This document shows positions 18,539 through 27,520 of a stretch of DNA of 36,864 bases, piece after piece; the first letter of the stretch is position 1, and each line of letters begins with the position of its first letter. The stretch is from positions 1 to 36,864 of the forward strand of contig JAHCJR010000026.1 in the NCBI GenBank assembly GCA_026126165.1. The letters are read 5' to 3'. Position numbers and translations under genes: made by a program. A model generated the notes under the pieces. The model did no database searches, was not told the origin of the DNA, and was given only the letters and a program-made list of their open reading frames with translations. Source of the stretch: Alphaproteobacteria bacterium (GTDB taxonomy: Bacteria > Pseudomonadota > Alphaproteobacteria > Ferrovibrionales > Ferrovibrionaceae).

Positions 18539-19074
18539 TCGGGCCGCTGGTAGATGAAGCCATGCACGGGGTAGCGGGCGCCGAAGCTGCCAAGGGTGTT
18601 GAGCAGGCGTACCTCGCTCCAGTCGTTGCCGGGCGAGACGTCGATCACCGGCTGGCGCGAATGGATCTTGCCGCGGGTGCTGCCATCGCCGCCCCAGTTG
18701 GCGTGACTGACCAGGATGCGCCGCGAATCCTGGACCGACACCACCACCGCCACATGGCCCTGGCGCATGCGCTGCGTCGGCTTGAGCGTCAGGACCGCGC
18801 CGACCTCGGGGACGCGGCCGCGCTGGTAGCGGCCGCGGGCCTGCTCCCACCAGGTCCAGGCATCGCCATAGATCTCGATGCCGGAGACGGTCCGCGCGAA
18901 AGGCACGCAATGGAGAAAGCCGCCGGGGTCCGGATAGGGCCTGAGCGCCGCGCTCGCCGGCTGCAGGCCCGCCGGACGGGTCTCCTGTCTCACCTGCGTC
19001 TCGGCCCCGGCGCAGGCGGCCAGCATCCCGGTCAGGGCAAGGACCAGGCCAGGCCGCCGGCACAGGATCTCCAT
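18523..19074 (-). CDS. CHAP-domain lipoprotein (putative peptidoglycan hydrolase)
   Basis: 183 aa. Signal with lipobox LAAC (Cys21). The mature domain fits a CHAP (NlpC/P60-like) amidase/peptidase: catalytic Cys56 in LHCVPFAR, then YGDAWTWWEQA, a PEVGAVLTL strand, catalytic His107 in RQGHVAVVVSV, and polar Asn126 in SHANWGG. Such enzymes cut peptide bonds in peptidoglycan; the target bond here is unknown. The start ATG (19074) is 2 nt after the mscL stop, so the two are one operon and probably translationally coupled. A TTG at 19080 is a less likely start. It converges on and overlaps the end of greB. Confidence 0.85.
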   Translation of the reverse strand: MEILCRRPGLVLALTGMLAACAGAETQVRQETRPAGLQPASAALRPYPDPGGFLHCVPFARTVSGIEIYGDAWTWWEQARGRYQRGRVPEVGAVLTLKPTQRMRQGHVAVVVSVQDSRRILVSHANWGGDGSTRGKIHSRQPVIDVSPGNDWSEVRLLNTLGSFGARYPVHGFIYQRPDHPSS

Positions 19075-19076
19075 GC

Positions 19077-19544
19077 TCAACCGTTCTTGCCCTTCAGCAG
19101 GTCGCGAATCTCCTCGAGCAGGACTTCCTGGCGCGGTGGCGGCGGCGGCGCGGCGGGCGGCGCCTGCTCGGCCTGGCGGCGGAAGCGGTTCATCTGCTTG
19201 ATGACCACGAAGATGACGAAAGCGACGATGACGAAGTCGATCACCGCGTTGATGAACATGCCGTAATTGAGCGTCGGCGCGCCGGCCGCCTTGGCGGCCT
19301 CGACCGAGGGATAGTCGGTGCCCGAGAGGTTGATGAAGAAGTCGGCGAAGTTGAGGCCGCCCAGAAGCAGGCCGATGGGCGGCATGAGGACGTCGTTGAC
19401 AAGCGAGGTCACGATACGGCCGAATGCACCGCCGATGATCACGCCGATGGCCAGATCGACCACGTTGCCGCGCATGGCGAACTCGCGAAACTCCGCGAGG
19501 AAGCCCGTGACCCTTTCTTGCTGTTTGCTGATCGCGTCCTTCAT
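19077..19544 (-). CDS. mscL: large-conductance mechanosensitive channel MscL
   Basis: 155 aa. MscL pentamers open under membrane tension and release solutes during osmotic downshock. The N-terminal helix and TM1 are canonical: [51 protein letters not shown]2 is [22 protein letters not shown], and a Pro-rich linker leads to the C-terminal helix [16 protein letters not shown]. The start at 19544 follows GGGGA with 6-nt spacing. Followed by the CHAP lipoprotein gene 2 nt later. It diverges from the HExxH gene across 72 nt, in which I see no convincing promoter. Confidence 0.97.
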   Translation of the reverse strand: MKDAISKQQERVTGFLAEFREFAMRGNVVDLAIGVIIGGAFGRIVTSLVNDVLMPPIGLLLGGLNFADFFINLSGTDYPSVEAAKAAGAPTLNYGMFINAVIDFVIVAFVIFVVIKQMNRFRRQAEQAPPAAPPPPPRQEVLLEEIRDLLKGKNG

Positions 19545-19616
19545 GTGCTGTCCCCCGTCGACGCGGCCCGATGCCGGATATGGACCAATCTCGATGCGTG
19601 GCCGCTGGTTGTCCAG

Positions 19617-20279
19617 ATGATACTCACGCCCATTCCGCAAGAGAAGCTGCCTGATGTCATCGGCGCCTTCCGCATCGCCCAGGCCGGCCACGCGCTGGCC
19701 GCGCCGGCGCTGACGCGCATCGCCGCCACCATGACGGTCCTCGATGCAAGGGCCGACCTGCCCGCGCACCGGCAGCAGGCAAGGGATCTGGCGCGCGCCT
19801 TCGGCATTCCACTGATCGACGTCGCGCCCTCCGATGGCTTCAGTTGGGATGGCCATGCCATTGCCTGCCGGTCGGAAGCCTCCGTCCTGATTCACGAAGT
19901 GGCGCACTGGCTCCTTGCCCCGCCGGAACGGCGGCGGCTGCCGGATTTTGGTCTTGGCGCCGGACCGGAAACCGGGCGCCGGGTGGAGGCGGACCGGGCG
20001 AGAGCGGTCGATGCCGCCACCGAGCAGGAGGAGGAATCGCTCGCCTCCCTGCTGGGCATTCTCTGGGAGGCGGAGCTTGGTCAGCCGGCGATCCTTGCCT
20101 TCCTCGAACAGAACTGGCTGGAAGGCCATGGGCGCTGCGGCACGGTCCGGCATTTCCAGCGACATCTCGAACTGCTCGCAGGGCGCGGGCTGATCGACGG
20201 CGCGGCGCGACCGCTCGCGCCTTCGACCCTTGCCGGACATGCCGGCCGCTTTCCCGAGAGAGGATCCGTTGCATGCTGA
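19617..20279 (+). CDS. HExxH-motif protein of unknown function
   Basis: 220 aa, soluble, no signal peptide. The segment [14 protein letters not shown] holds H93-E94-x-x-H97, the zinc-binding/catalytic helix of many metallopeptidases. Possible third ligands are E118 (GPETG), E124 or the acidic run 136-140 (EQEEE). The upstream strand [13 protein letters not shown] and hydrophobic flanks fit a small gluzincin-like or anti-restriction-like fold, but I cannot name a family. The ATG at 19617 is chosen, as earlier in-frame starts run into the divergent mscL gene. Its end overlaps the amidase start by 7 nt, so the two are translationally coupled. Protease activity is inference from the motif alone. 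Confidence 0.72.
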   Translation: MILTPIPQEKLPDVIGAFRIAQAGHALAAPALTRIAATMTVLDARADLPAHRQQARDLARAFGIPLIDVAPSDGFSWDGHAIACRSEASVLIHEVAHWLLAPPERRRLPDFGLGAGPETGRRVEADRARAVDAATEQEEESLASLLGILWEAELGQPAILAFLEQNWLEGHGRCGTVRHFQRHLELLAGRGLIDGAARPLAPSTLAGHAGRFPERGSVAC

Positions 20280-21607
20280 AATCCGTTCTTGAACTGGCGC
20301 GGGAGCTTGCTGCCGGCCGGACCACCTCGCGCGCGCTCACCGAAGCGATGCTGGCGCGCATCGACGACCCGAACGGCGAGGGAAGCCGCGTCTTCGTCAG
20401 GGTGGACCGGGACGGCGCGCTCGCAGCCGCCGATCATTGGGATCGCATGCGCAAGCTCGGCCATGTGCCGGGCCCGATTGCAGGGCTGCCGGTCTCGATC
20501 AAGGACCTCTTCGATATCCAGGGGCAGCCGACGCCGGCCGGCTCGACGTTTCTCGTGCACGAGAAGGCGGCGGCGGATGCGCCGGTGGTGGCACGGCTGC
20601 GCGCGGCCGGTGCCGTTCTCATCGGGCGGACCAACATGACCGAGTTCGCCTATTCCGGCCTCGGTCTCAATCCGCATTATGGCACGCCGGGCAACCCGTT
20701 CGATCGCGCGCGGGTGCCGGGCGGCTCCTCCTCGGGTGCCGGTGTATCCGTCGCCGACGGTATGTCGGTGATCGGGCTCGGGACCGACACCGGCGGGTCG
20801 GTGCGCATTCCGGCCGCCTTCTGCGGCATCGTCGGCTTCAAGCCGACGGCGCGGCGGATTCCGCTTGCCGGCGGCGTGCCGCTCTCGACCACGCTCGATT
20901 CCTACGGCCCACTGGTTCCCTCGGTCGCCTGCGCCGCCATCGCCGACGCGATCCTGGCCGGCGAGGAACCTTCGGTGCCGGAGGCGTTGCCGATCTCCGG
21001 CCTGCGGCTTGGCGTGATCACCAATTTCGTAACGGATGCCCTGGACCAGACGGTGGCGCGCGCCTGCGAACGGGCGCTCGCACGGCTCTCGCGCCAGGGC
21101 GCAAGGCTCGTCGATCTGCGCCTCGATGCTCTGGAAGAGATACCGAAGGCGAACCGGACCGGCGGCTTTGCGGCATCGGAAGCCTATGCCTGGCACCGGC
21201 CCTATCTGGAAACGCACAAGGATGCCTACGATCCCCAGGTGCGCTCGCGCATCCTGATGGGGGCGGGGATGAGCGCTGCCGATTATGTCGACCTGCTGCG
21301 CCGGCGCGTCGAGATCCGCGCCATGGCGGATCGTGCCTCGGCGCCCTTCGATGCGCTGCTGGCGCCCACGATAGCCATCGTGCCGCCGCGCATGGACGAA
21401 GTGGCGCGGGACGAGGAGTATCGGCGCATCAATATGCTGATCCTGCGCAACCCCTCGCTGTTCAACTTCCTCGACCGCTGCGCGCTGACGCTTCCCATCC
21501 AGGAGCCGGGAGAGCTCCCCGTCGGGCTGATGGCGATTGGCGAGACCATGGGCGACCGGCGCCTGCTCGCGGTCGGGCGCGCGCTGGAGGCCGCCCTCCG
21601 GGTCTGA
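20273..21607 (+). CDS. amidase, amidase-signature family
   Basis: 444 aa. The Ser-cisSer-Lys triad of the family is visible: K77 in [10 protein letters not shown], cis-Ser in [13 protein letters not shown] (about 152-154), and nucleophile Ser176 in [23 protein letters not shown]. Such enzymes hydrolyse amides to a carboxylate and ammonia. It lacks GatB/GatC neighbours, and the sequence is closer to catabolic amidases than to GatA, so a role in tRNA amidation is unlikely. Substrate unknown. It overlaps the HExxH gene by 7 nt; the next gene is 88 nt downstream with its own promoter-like element. A 12-bp GC palindrome (21614-21625) right after the stop might aid termination. Confidence 0.9.
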   Translation: MLKSVLELARELAAGRTTSRALTEAMLARIDDPNGEGSRVFVRVDRDGALAAADHWDRMRKLGHVPGPIAGLPVSIKDLFDIQGQPTPAGSTFLVHEKAAADAPVVARLRAAGAVLIGRTNMTEFAYSGLGLNPHYGTPGNPFDRARVPGGSSSGAGVSVADGMSVIGLGTDTGGSVRIPAAFCGIVGFKPTARRIPLAGGVPLSTTLDSYGPLVPSVACAAIADAILAGEEPSVPEALPISGLRLGVITNFVTDALDQTVARACERALARLSRQGARLVDLRLDALEEIPKANRTGGFAASEAYAWHRPYLETHKDAYDPQVRSRILMGAGMSAADYVDLLRRRVEIRAMADRASAPFDALLAPTIAIVPPRMDEVARDEEYRRINMLILRNPSLFNFLDRCALTLPIQEPGELPVGLMAIGETMGDRRLLAVGRALEAALRV

Positions 21608-21658
21608 GGTCCACCGCCGCGGCGGCGCCATTCCATCGCGCCGTCCGAATGCCGGCCT

Positions 21659-21667
21659 TGCTATAAT
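21659..21667 (+). promoter_or_regulatory. extended -10 promoter element before the SnoaL-like gene
   Basis: TGCTATAAT is a perfect -10 hexamer (21662-21667) preceded by the TGn extension, 28 nt before the ATG at 21696, with the ribosome site GGGGAGGAA between. No good -35 is seen at 16-18 nt, which is typical of extended -10 promoters. It would start a transcript for the SnoaL-like protein and the acyl-CoA ligase. Confidence 0.55.
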
Positions 21668-21695
21668 CGCGCAGGAGCCTTGGGGAGGAACGGGG

Positions 21696-22178
21696 ATGGG
21701 CGGAAGGGATTTCGCTTCGTTGCTTGAGCGGTTTGCGGCCTCCGCGACGCGGGGCGACGGCACGGCCTTCGCGGCCTGCTTCACCGAGGACGGGGTCTAT
21801 CGCGATTATATCTATGGCGACCATCGCGGGCGGGCGGAGATCCGCCAGATGCTGGAAGGGCTGTTTCATCGCGATGCCACCCGCTATCACTGGCAGATGT
21901 TCGATCCGGTTTTCGATGGTCGCATCGGATATGCCTGGTCGCTTTCCACCTTCGTCTCGACGCTGCCGGAGTTTGTCGGCCGCCGGGTCGTGATCGACGG
22001 CATGAGCCGTTTCCTCGTTCGCGACGGCCTGATTGCCGAATATGCGGAAAGCGTGAATGGCGGTATCGCGATGGCACAGCTTGGCGTGGAGCCGGCGCGC
22101 ATGGCGCGGGTATTCGACAGATGGACGGACCGGCTGAAGGCGCGCCCCGAGGTGCAGGCCTATCTTGCCGGCAAGTGA
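21696..22178 (+). CDS. SnoaL/NTF2-like protein
   Basis: 160 aa, soluble. Pattern of the NTF2/SnoaL cone fold: N-terminal helix (FASLLERFAASATRGDGTAFAACF), TEDGVYRDYIYGDHRGRAEIRQMLEGLF, then strands RYHWQMFDPVFDGRIGYAWSLSTFVS and VVIDGMSRFLVRDGLIAEYAESVNG. Members are small enzymes (isomerases, hydrolases, cyclases) or ligand binders; the activity cannot be told here. It precedes the acyl-CoA ligase gene by 25 nt in the same direction, so it may act on the same compound. Start at 21696 after GGGGAGGAA. Confidence 0.82.
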   Translation: MGGRDFASLLERFAASATRGDGTAFAACFTEDGVYRDYIYGDHRGRAEIRQMLEGLFHRDATRYHWQMFDPVFDGRIGYAWSLSTFVSTLPEFVGRRVVIDGMSRFLVRDGLIAEYAESVNGGIAMAQLGVEPARMARVFDRWTDRLKARPEVQAYLAGK

Positions 22179-22203
22179 CGCAAGCCGAGGGGAAGCGGGA
22201 AGA

Positions 22204-23748
22204 ATGTACACACCAAGCGAACACGCGCTGACGACGCCCGACAAGCCGGCCATCGTCATGACCGGAAGCGGCGAGCGCGTCAGCTACCGCCAGCTCGAGG
22301 AACGGGCCAACCAGGCATCCTGGCTGTTTCGCGCCTGCGGCCTCGGCCTGCGCGACAGCATCGCGATCTTTCTCGAGAACAACCGGCAGTTTCTCGAGAT
22401 CTGTTGCGGGGCGGATCGCAGCGGCATCTATTACAGCCCGATTTCCTCGCGCCTCACCGCGCCTGAGGTCGATTACATCGTCGGCGACTGCGCGGCGCAG
22501 CTCTTCATCACGTCGAAGGAGCTGGCTCCGGTGGCGGAGGCGCTGGCGCTACTGATGCCGAACGTGAAACGCCGTTTCGTGGTCGGCGGAACGCTGCCGG
22601 GATATGAGTCCTGGGAAGCGGCCCTGGCGTCGATGCCGACGACGCCGATCCCCGACCAGGCGCAGGGTCGCGACATGCTCTATTCCTCCGGCACGACCGG
22701 CCGGCCCAAGGGCGTGCGGCGCGAACTGAACGGCGATCCCTACGGCACGCCGAGTCCGCTGCTCGGACTGATCGAGAAACTCTACGGCTTCGGTCCGGAC
22801 ATCCGCTATCTCTCGCCGGCGCCGCTCTATCACGCCGCTCCGCTCCGCTACAACATGAGCGTGCTGGCATTCGGCGGCACCACTTTCGTCATGGATAAGT
22901 TCGATCCCGAACAGGCCCTGGCGCTGATCGAGCAGCATCGCATCACCCACAGCCAGTGGGTGCCCACCATGTTCGTGCGGATGCTGAAGCTGCCGGCCGA
23001 GATACGCCGCCGCTACGATGTCTCCTCGCTCAAGGTCGCGATCCATGCCGCGGCGCCCTGCCCGGTCGCGGTCAAGGAACAGATGATCGACTGGTGGGGG
23101 CCGGTTCTGTACGAGTACTACGCGGGCACCGAGGGCAACGGCCTTTGCGCCATCGATTCGAACGACTGGCTGGCGCACAAGGGTTCGGTCGGCCGCGCAT
23201 TGCTTGGCGAGGTGCATATCATGGACGAACTCGGCAACGAGCGTGCGGCCGGCGAGGAGGGCGTCATCTATTTCGCCAACGGGCCAGCCTTCGAGTATCA
23301 CAACGATCCGGCCAAGACTGCGGAATCGCGCAACGAGAAGGGCTGGACCACCCTAGGCGATATCGGGCGGCTGGATGCGGAAGGTTATCTCTACCTGACC
23401 GACCGCAAGGCCTACATGATCATCTCGGGCGGCGTGAACATCTATCCGCAAGAGGCTGAGAACATACTGATCAACCACCCGAAGGTGGCCGATGTGGCGG
23501 TAATCGGCGTGCCGAACGAGGAAATGGGCGAGGAAGTCAAGGCCGTGGTGCAGCCGGTCGACATGCGCGATGCCGGGCCGGACCTGGCCGAAGAACTGAT
23601 CGCCTATTGCCGGCGCAACCTCGCCTCGATCAAGTGCCCGCGCAGCGTCGATTTCGACGAGCAGCTTCCCCGGCATCCGACCGGCAAGCTCTACAAGCGG
23701 CTGATCCGCGATCGCTACTGGGGTCAGCGGCTCTCGCGCATCGTTTGA
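22204..23748 (+). CDS. AMP-dependent acyl-CoA ligase
   Basis: 514 aa, ANL superfamily adenylating enzyme that activates a carboxylic acid with ATP and transfers it to CoA. Motifs: A3 phosphate loop YSSGTTGRPKGV (160-171), A5-like YEYYAGTEGNG, hinge region GDIGRLDAEGYLYLTDRKAYMIISGG, NIYPQEAENIL, and catalytic Lys495 in HPTGKLYKR. The N-terminal part is short and starts directly in the fold. Closest in look to FadD/CaiC-type ligases for medium, aromatic or steroid-type acids; the exact substrate is unknown. The linked SnoaL protein and amidase suggest breakdown of an amide to a free acid, then CoA activation. Its stop lies 7 nt from that of the convergent cysQ gene. Confidence 0.92.
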   Translation: MYTPSEHALTTPDKPAIVMTGSGERVSYRQLEERANQASWLFRACGLGLRDSIAIFLENNRQFLEICCGADRSGIYYSPISSRLTAPEVDYIVGDCAAQLFITSKELAPVAEALALLMPNVKRRFVVGGTLPGYESWEAALASMPTTPIPDQAQGRDMLYSSGTTGRPKGVRRELNGDPYGTPSPLLGLIEKLYGFGPDIRYLSPAPLYHAAPLRYNMSVLAFGGTTFVMDKFDPEQALALIEQHRITHSQWVPTMFVRMLKLPAEIRRRYDVSSLKVAIHAAAPCPVAVKEQMIDWWGPVLYEYYAGTEGNGLCAIDSNDWLAHKGSVGRALLGEVHIMDELGNERAAGEEGVIYFANGPAFEYHNDPAKTAESRNEKGWTTLGDIGRLDAEGYLYLTDRKAYMIISGGVNIYPQEAENILINHPKVADVAVIGVPNEEMGEEVKAVVQPVDMRDAGPDLAEELIAYCRRNLASIKCPRSVDFDEQLPRHPTGKLYKRLIRDRYWGQRLSRIV

Positions 23749-23755
23749 GGCGGTA

Positions 23756-24568
23756 TCAGTATTCCTGATCCTCGCGGTCGAGGCCGCCGAGCAGGTCGAT
23801 CAGGATGCCGTGCACGCCGGGCGCCGCCGCCAGCACGGAGGGGTGGCGCAGCGCCTGGCGGTTATAGACGAAGCGCCCGTCGCCGCAGGTGGTGCAGCCG
23901 CCGCCCGCCTCGCGCACGATCAGGTCGGCGGCGGCGATGTCCCAATCGCTCTTCTCGCTGAGCGAGATCGCGGCATGGAACTCCCCGCTCGCGACCTTGG
24001 CCATGCGCAGCGCGATGGAATTCATGTAGCGAAATTCCGCCCCCGGCGTGAGGTGAAGCCATTCGTTGCGCTCGAAGGTGCGCTTGCTGGCCAGCAGTCG
24101 CGCGCCGGCGAGGTCGGTGCGCGCCGCCATGCGCAACGGCGCGCCGTTCAGCCGCGCCCCGCCGCCACTCGTCGCCTCGTAGAATTCCTCCGTCGCCGGG
24201 TTGAAGACGACGGCGGCGACCGGCTCACCTTCCACCACCAGGGCGGCGGCGACGGTGAATTCCGGCCGGCCCTCAAGGAAGGCGCGCGTGCCGTCGATCG
24301 GGTCGACCACCCAGACCCGCTCGTGCTTGAGGCGCGAGAGGTTGTCCGCGGTTTCCTCCGAAAGCCAGCCATAGTCCGGGCGCTCGCCCACCAGCCGCTT
24401 GCGCAGCAGCCGGTCGACGGCGATATCGGCTTCCGAGACCGGATCGCCCGGTTTCTTGTCCCAGCGCCGCACGTCGCCGCGCCGGAAATAATCGAGGGCG
24501 AGCCGTCCCGCCTCGCGGGCGGCGGCGCTTAGCAGTTCGTGATCGACTGCGATGGCGTCGCTGTGCAT
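23756..24568 (-). CDS. cysQ: 3'(2'),5'-bisphosphate nucleotidase / inositol-monophosphatase-family enzyme
   Basis: 270 aa, Mg2+-dependent phosphatase of the IMPase superfamily. Metal-site motifs: GDPVSEADIAVD (41-52), WLSEET (68-73), WVVDPIDGTRAFLEG (86-100) and KSDWDIAAADLIVREAGG near 210-225. CysQ removes the 3'-phosphate from PAP, a product of sulfate assimilation; related IMPases act on other phosphates, so the substrate is moderately certain. Last gene of the ubiD-pmbA-cysQ run, with its ATG 7 nt after the pmbA stop. Confidence 0.85.
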   Translation of the reverse strand: MHSDAIAVDHELLSAAAREAGRLALDYFRRGDVRRWDKKPGDPVSEADIAVDRLLRKRLVGERPDYGWLSEETADNLSRLKHERVWVVDPIDGTRAFLEGRPEFTVAAALVVEGEPVAAVVFNPATEEFYEATSGGGARLNGAPLRMAARTDLAGARLLASKRTFERNEWLHLTPGAEFRYMNSIALRMAKVASGEFHAAISLSEKSDWDIAAADLIVREAGGGCTTCGDGRFVYNRQALRHPSVLAAAPGVHGILIDLLGGLDREDQEY

Positions 24569-24575
24569 CGCTGTC

Positions 24576-25913
24576 TCAGGTTCCGGCGATGGTCATGGCG
24601 TCGATGCGCACGGTCGGGCTGTCGGTGCCGTGGCGGAAGACAAGATCGCTGGCCGGCGTGATGTGGCGGAACATGTCCTTCAGGTTGCCGGCGATGGTGA
24701 TCTCCGACACGGGGTAGGCGAGGGTGCCCTTCTCGATCCAGAAGCCGGCGGCGCCGCGGCTGTAATCGCCGGTCACGCCGTTGACGCCGAAGCCGATCAG
24801 TTCGGTGACATAAAGCCCCTGGTCGATATCGGCGATCAGCGCTTCCGGCGTCGACTGGCCGGCGGCGAGATAGAGGTTGGTCGGCGCCGGGGATGGCGGC
24901 GAGGCGGCGCCGCGCGTCGCATGGCCGGTGCTGCGCATGCCAAGCTGGCGCGCCGAGGCGCTGTCCAGCAGCCAGGTGGTAAGCCGGCCATCGGCGACCA
25001 GCTCCTGGCGGCGATTGGCGACGCCCTCGGCATCGAAGGGGCGCGAGCGCAGGCCGCGCCGGCGATGCGGGTCGTCGATCACCTGGATGCCCGGAGCGAA
25101 GACCTGCTGGCCGAGCCGGTCCTTGAGGAAACTCGTGCCGCGCGCGATGGCCGGCCCGGAAATCGCCGCCGCCAGATGGCCGAGCAGCCCGCCGGCGACG
25201 CGCGGGTCGTAGACGACGGGGGCCTTGCGGCTCGCGACCTTGCGCGCGCCGAGACGACGCACCGCCCGCTCGCCGGCCCGCTTTCCGACCACCGCCGCGC
25301 TTTCCAGGTCGGCGAGATGACGGGCGCTGGCGTAATCGTAGTCGCGCTCCATGCCGGTTCCCTCGCCGGCGATGACGCTGACCGAGACGGAATTCTGCGA
25401 GCCGGAATAGGCACCGGCGAAGCCGCCGCTGGTGGCGAGTGCCACGTCCGTGCGCCCCCAGCTCGCGCCGGCACCCTCCGAATTGGTGACGCCCGGCACG
25501 GCGAGAGCGGCTTCCTCGCAGGCGCGCGCCCGCTCGACCAGCTTCTCTATTGCCGGTTCCCCTTCCTCGACCAGGTCCAGTTCCGGCGGCGAGGCGCAAA
25601 GCAGTTCGCCGTCCGCCAGTCCGCAATAGGGGTCCTCGGGCGTGCTCTTCGCCATCAGCACGGCGCGGCGCACCACTTCGTCGAGCGCATCGTCGCTGCG
25701 ATCGGTGGTCGAGACGAACGCCTGCGAACGGCCGACGAAGACGCGCAGGCCCAGATCCTCCGCTTCCGAGCGTTCGATGTCTTCCGGCCGGCCAAGCCGC
25801 CAGGAAGCACCCAGCGAAAGGCTGCGCACCGCCAGCGCATCCGCCGCATCGGCGCCGGCCAGCTTCGCGCGCCGGATCAACTCGGCGAGAAGGTCGAGGG
25901 GGGTTGCTGTCAT
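24576..25913 (-). CDS. pmbA: metalloprotease subunit PmbA/TldE
   Basis: 445 aa, the TldE half of the TldD/TldE protease, which trims peptides such as microcin precursors and the CcdA antitoxin in E. coli. Typical pieces: DLGLRVFVGRSQAFVSTTD, APVVYDPRVAGGLLGHLAAAISGPAIARGTSFLKDRLG, RSRPFDAEGVANRRQELV, TELIGFGVNGVTGDYSRGAAGFWIEKG. As expected for TldE, it has no HExxxH zinc motif; the catalytic half is TldD, whose C-terminal end is at the right edge of this window. Start at 25913; a longer in-frame extension runs into ubiD. It lies 29 nt after the ubiD stop. Confidence 0.93.
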   Translation of the reverse strand: MTATPLDLLAELIRRAKLAGADAADALAVRSLSLGASWRLGRPEDIERSEAEDLGLRVFVGRSQAFVSTTDRSDDALDEVVRRAVLMAKSTPEDPYCGLADGELLCASPPELDLVEEGEPAIEKLVERARACEEAALAVPGVTNSEGAGASWGRTDVALATSGGFAGAYSGSQNSVSVSVIAGEGTGMERDYDYASARHLADLESAAVVGKRAGERAVRRLGARKVASRKAPVVYDPRVAGGLLGHLAAAISGPAIARGTSFLKDRLGQQVFAPGIQVIDDPHRRRGLRSRPFDAEGVANRRQELVADGRLTTWLLDSASARQLGMRSTGHATRGAASPPSPAPTNLYLAAGQSTPEALIADIDQGLYVTELIGFGVNGVTGDYSRGAAGFWIEKGTLAYPVSEITIAGNLKDMFRHITPASDLVFRHGTDSPTVRIDAMTIAGT

Positions 25914-25942
25914 CGGTCCCGTTCCATTGCTGCTTGGATCGT

Positions 25943-27451
25943 TCACTTCCAGATCGGCCGCCCGGTGCCGGGCAAGCCGAGGCGCGGCCATTTCTCGCTC
26001 ACCATGCGCACGATTTCGTCCGACATGCGGATCTTCTCGCCCCATTCCCGGTGCGTTTCCGGCGGCAGCTTGTTCGTGGCATCGAGGCCGATCTTGCCGC
26101 CGAGGCCGCTTTCGGGCGAGGCGAAGTCGAGATAGTCGATCGGCGTGCGGTCGATCAGCGTGATGTCGCGCACCGGATCCATGCGGGTCGAGACCGCCCA
26201 CATGACGTCCTTCCAGTCGCGCACGTCGATATCGCGGTCCACCACGATGATCCACTTCGTATACATGAACTGCCGCAGGTACGACCAGATGCCCATCATC
26301 ACCCGCTTGGCATGGCCGGGATAGGCCTTGGCGATGGACACGACCGCGATGCGGTAGGAGCAGCCCTCGGGCGGCAGCCAGAAATCGACGATCTCGGGAA
26401 ACTGCTGCTGGAGCAGGGGCACGAAGACCTCGTTCAGCGCCTCGCCCAGCACCGAAGGCTCGTCCGGCGGCCGGCCGGTGAAAGTGGAGAGGTATATCGG
26501 CCGCCTTCGCATGGTGATGGCACTCACCGTGAAGACCGGGAATCGCTCGACGGAATTGTAATAGCCGGTATGGTCGCCATAGGGACCTTCCTCCCCGTAC
26601 TCGTCGAGCGAGACATGGCCCTCCAGCACGATCTCGGCCGTGGCCGGCACCTTGAGCGGCACGGTGCGGCAATCGACGAGTTCGACCCGGCGCCCGCGCA
26701 GCAGGCCGGCGAACTGGTATTCGGAGAGCGTGTCGGGCACCGGCGTGACGGCGGCGAGGATGGTGCCGGGATCGGCACCGATCACCGCCGCCGCCGGCAG
26801 CGGCTCGCGCCGCTCGGCGGCCCAGCGCCGGTGATGCTGTGCGCCGCCGCGATGCTTGAGCCAGCGCATGAGCGTCGTGCGTCGCCCCGTCAGCTGCATG
26901 CGATAGATGCCGAGGTTGAAGCCATCGGTCCGGCCATCGCCGGGCCCCCTGGTCACCACCAGCGGCCAGGTGATGAGGGGCGCCGGCTCGCCCGGCCAGC
27001 AGGTCTGCACGGGCAGCGCGGCGAGGTCGATCTCATCACCGGTCAACACCACCTCGTGCACCGGCGCATCGGCAACCGTGCGCGGGCGCATCGCCATGGC
27101 GGTCTTGAGCAGGGGCAGCATCTCCATTGCCTCGCGCCAGCCGCCGGGCGGCTCGGGCTGGCGCAGGAAGGCCAGGGTCTCGCCGATCTGGCGCAGCTCG
27201 CCCGGCTCGCGGTCCATGCCCCAGGCGACGCGCTCCACCGTGCCGAAGAGATTGACCAGGACCGGAATGTCGGAGCGCCGCCCATCCGCCTGGACCGGCG
27301 CCTCGAACAGCACCGCCGGCCCGCCTTCCGCCAGCAGGCGCGTCTGGATTTCGGTCATTTCCAGCACGGTCGATACCGGTTCGGCGACGCGGATCAGCCG
27401 CTTTTCCCGTTCCAGCCGGTCCATGAAGTCTCGGAGCGAGGCGTAAGGCAT
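25943..27451 (-). CDS. ubiD: 4-hydroxy-3-polyprenylbenzoate decarboxylase UbiD
   Basis: 502 aa, prenylated-FMN-dependent decarboxylase of ubiquinone biosynthesis, at the normal E. coli-type length (about 497). Highly typical segments: [41 protein letters not shown] (about 287-307), [47 protein letters not shown] and [13 protein letters not shown]. The cofactor maker UbiX is not in the window. ubiA is 0.8 kb away on the same strand. No clear ribosome site precedes the ATG at 27451, and a TATGAT box ends only 8 nt upstream, so the mRNA may be nearly leaderless. First gene of the ubiD-pmbA-cysQ run. Confidence 0.95.
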   Translation of the reverse strand: MPYASLRDFMDRLEREKRLIRVAEPVSTVLEMTEIQTRLLAEGGPAVLFEAPVQADGRRSDIPVLVNLFGTVERVAWGMDREPGELRQIGETLAFLRQPEPPGGWREAMEMLPLLKTAMAMRPRTVADAPVHEVVLTGDEIDLAALPVQTCWPGEPAPLITWPLVVTRGPGDGRTDGFNLGIYRMQLTGRRTTLMRWLKHRGGAQHHRRWAAERREPLPAAAVIGADPGTILAAVTPVPDTLSEYQFAGLLRGRRVELVDCRTVPLKVPATAEIVLEGHVSLDEYGEEGPYGDHTGYYNSVERFPVFTVSAITMRRRPIYLSTFTGRPPDEPSVLGEALNEVFVPLLQQQFPEIVDFWLPPEGCSYRIAVVSIAKAYPGHAKRVMMGIWSYLRQFMYTKWIIVVDRDIDVRDWKDVMWAVSTRMDPVRDITLIDRTPIDYLDFASPESGLGGKIGLDATNKLPPETHREWGEKIRMSDEIVRMVSEKWPRLGLPGTGRPIWK

Positions 27452-27470
27452 GCGGGGCGATCATAATCCG

Positions 27471-27500
27471 TTGGCAAGTTGCTTGCAGGCATCAAATAAT
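27471..27500 (+). promoter_or_regulatory. sigma70-type promoter for the alpha/beta hydrolase
   Basis: TTGGCA (27471-27476) and AATAAT (27495-27500), spaced 18 nt, are good matches to -35 and -10 boxes. They stand 21 nt before the hydrolase ATG with GGGGAGAG between. It lies in the 69-nt divergent gap with ubiD. Confidence 0.6.
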
Positions 27501-27520
27501 CCATCCGGGGAGAGAAACGA

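Noticed and set aside
19844-20272. Long N-terminal extension of the amidase frame
   Set aside because: The extension is low-complexity and overlaps the HExxH gene; the ATG at 20273 gives the normal family start.
21614-21625. CCGCCGCGGCGG palindrome after the amidase as a terminator
   Set aside because: No T-run and low sequence complexity; palindromes of this type are expected by chance at this GC content.
24576-25913. Absence of a zinc motif in PmbA as loss of function
   Set aside because: TldE/PmbA proteins normally lack it; TldD carries the catalytic site.
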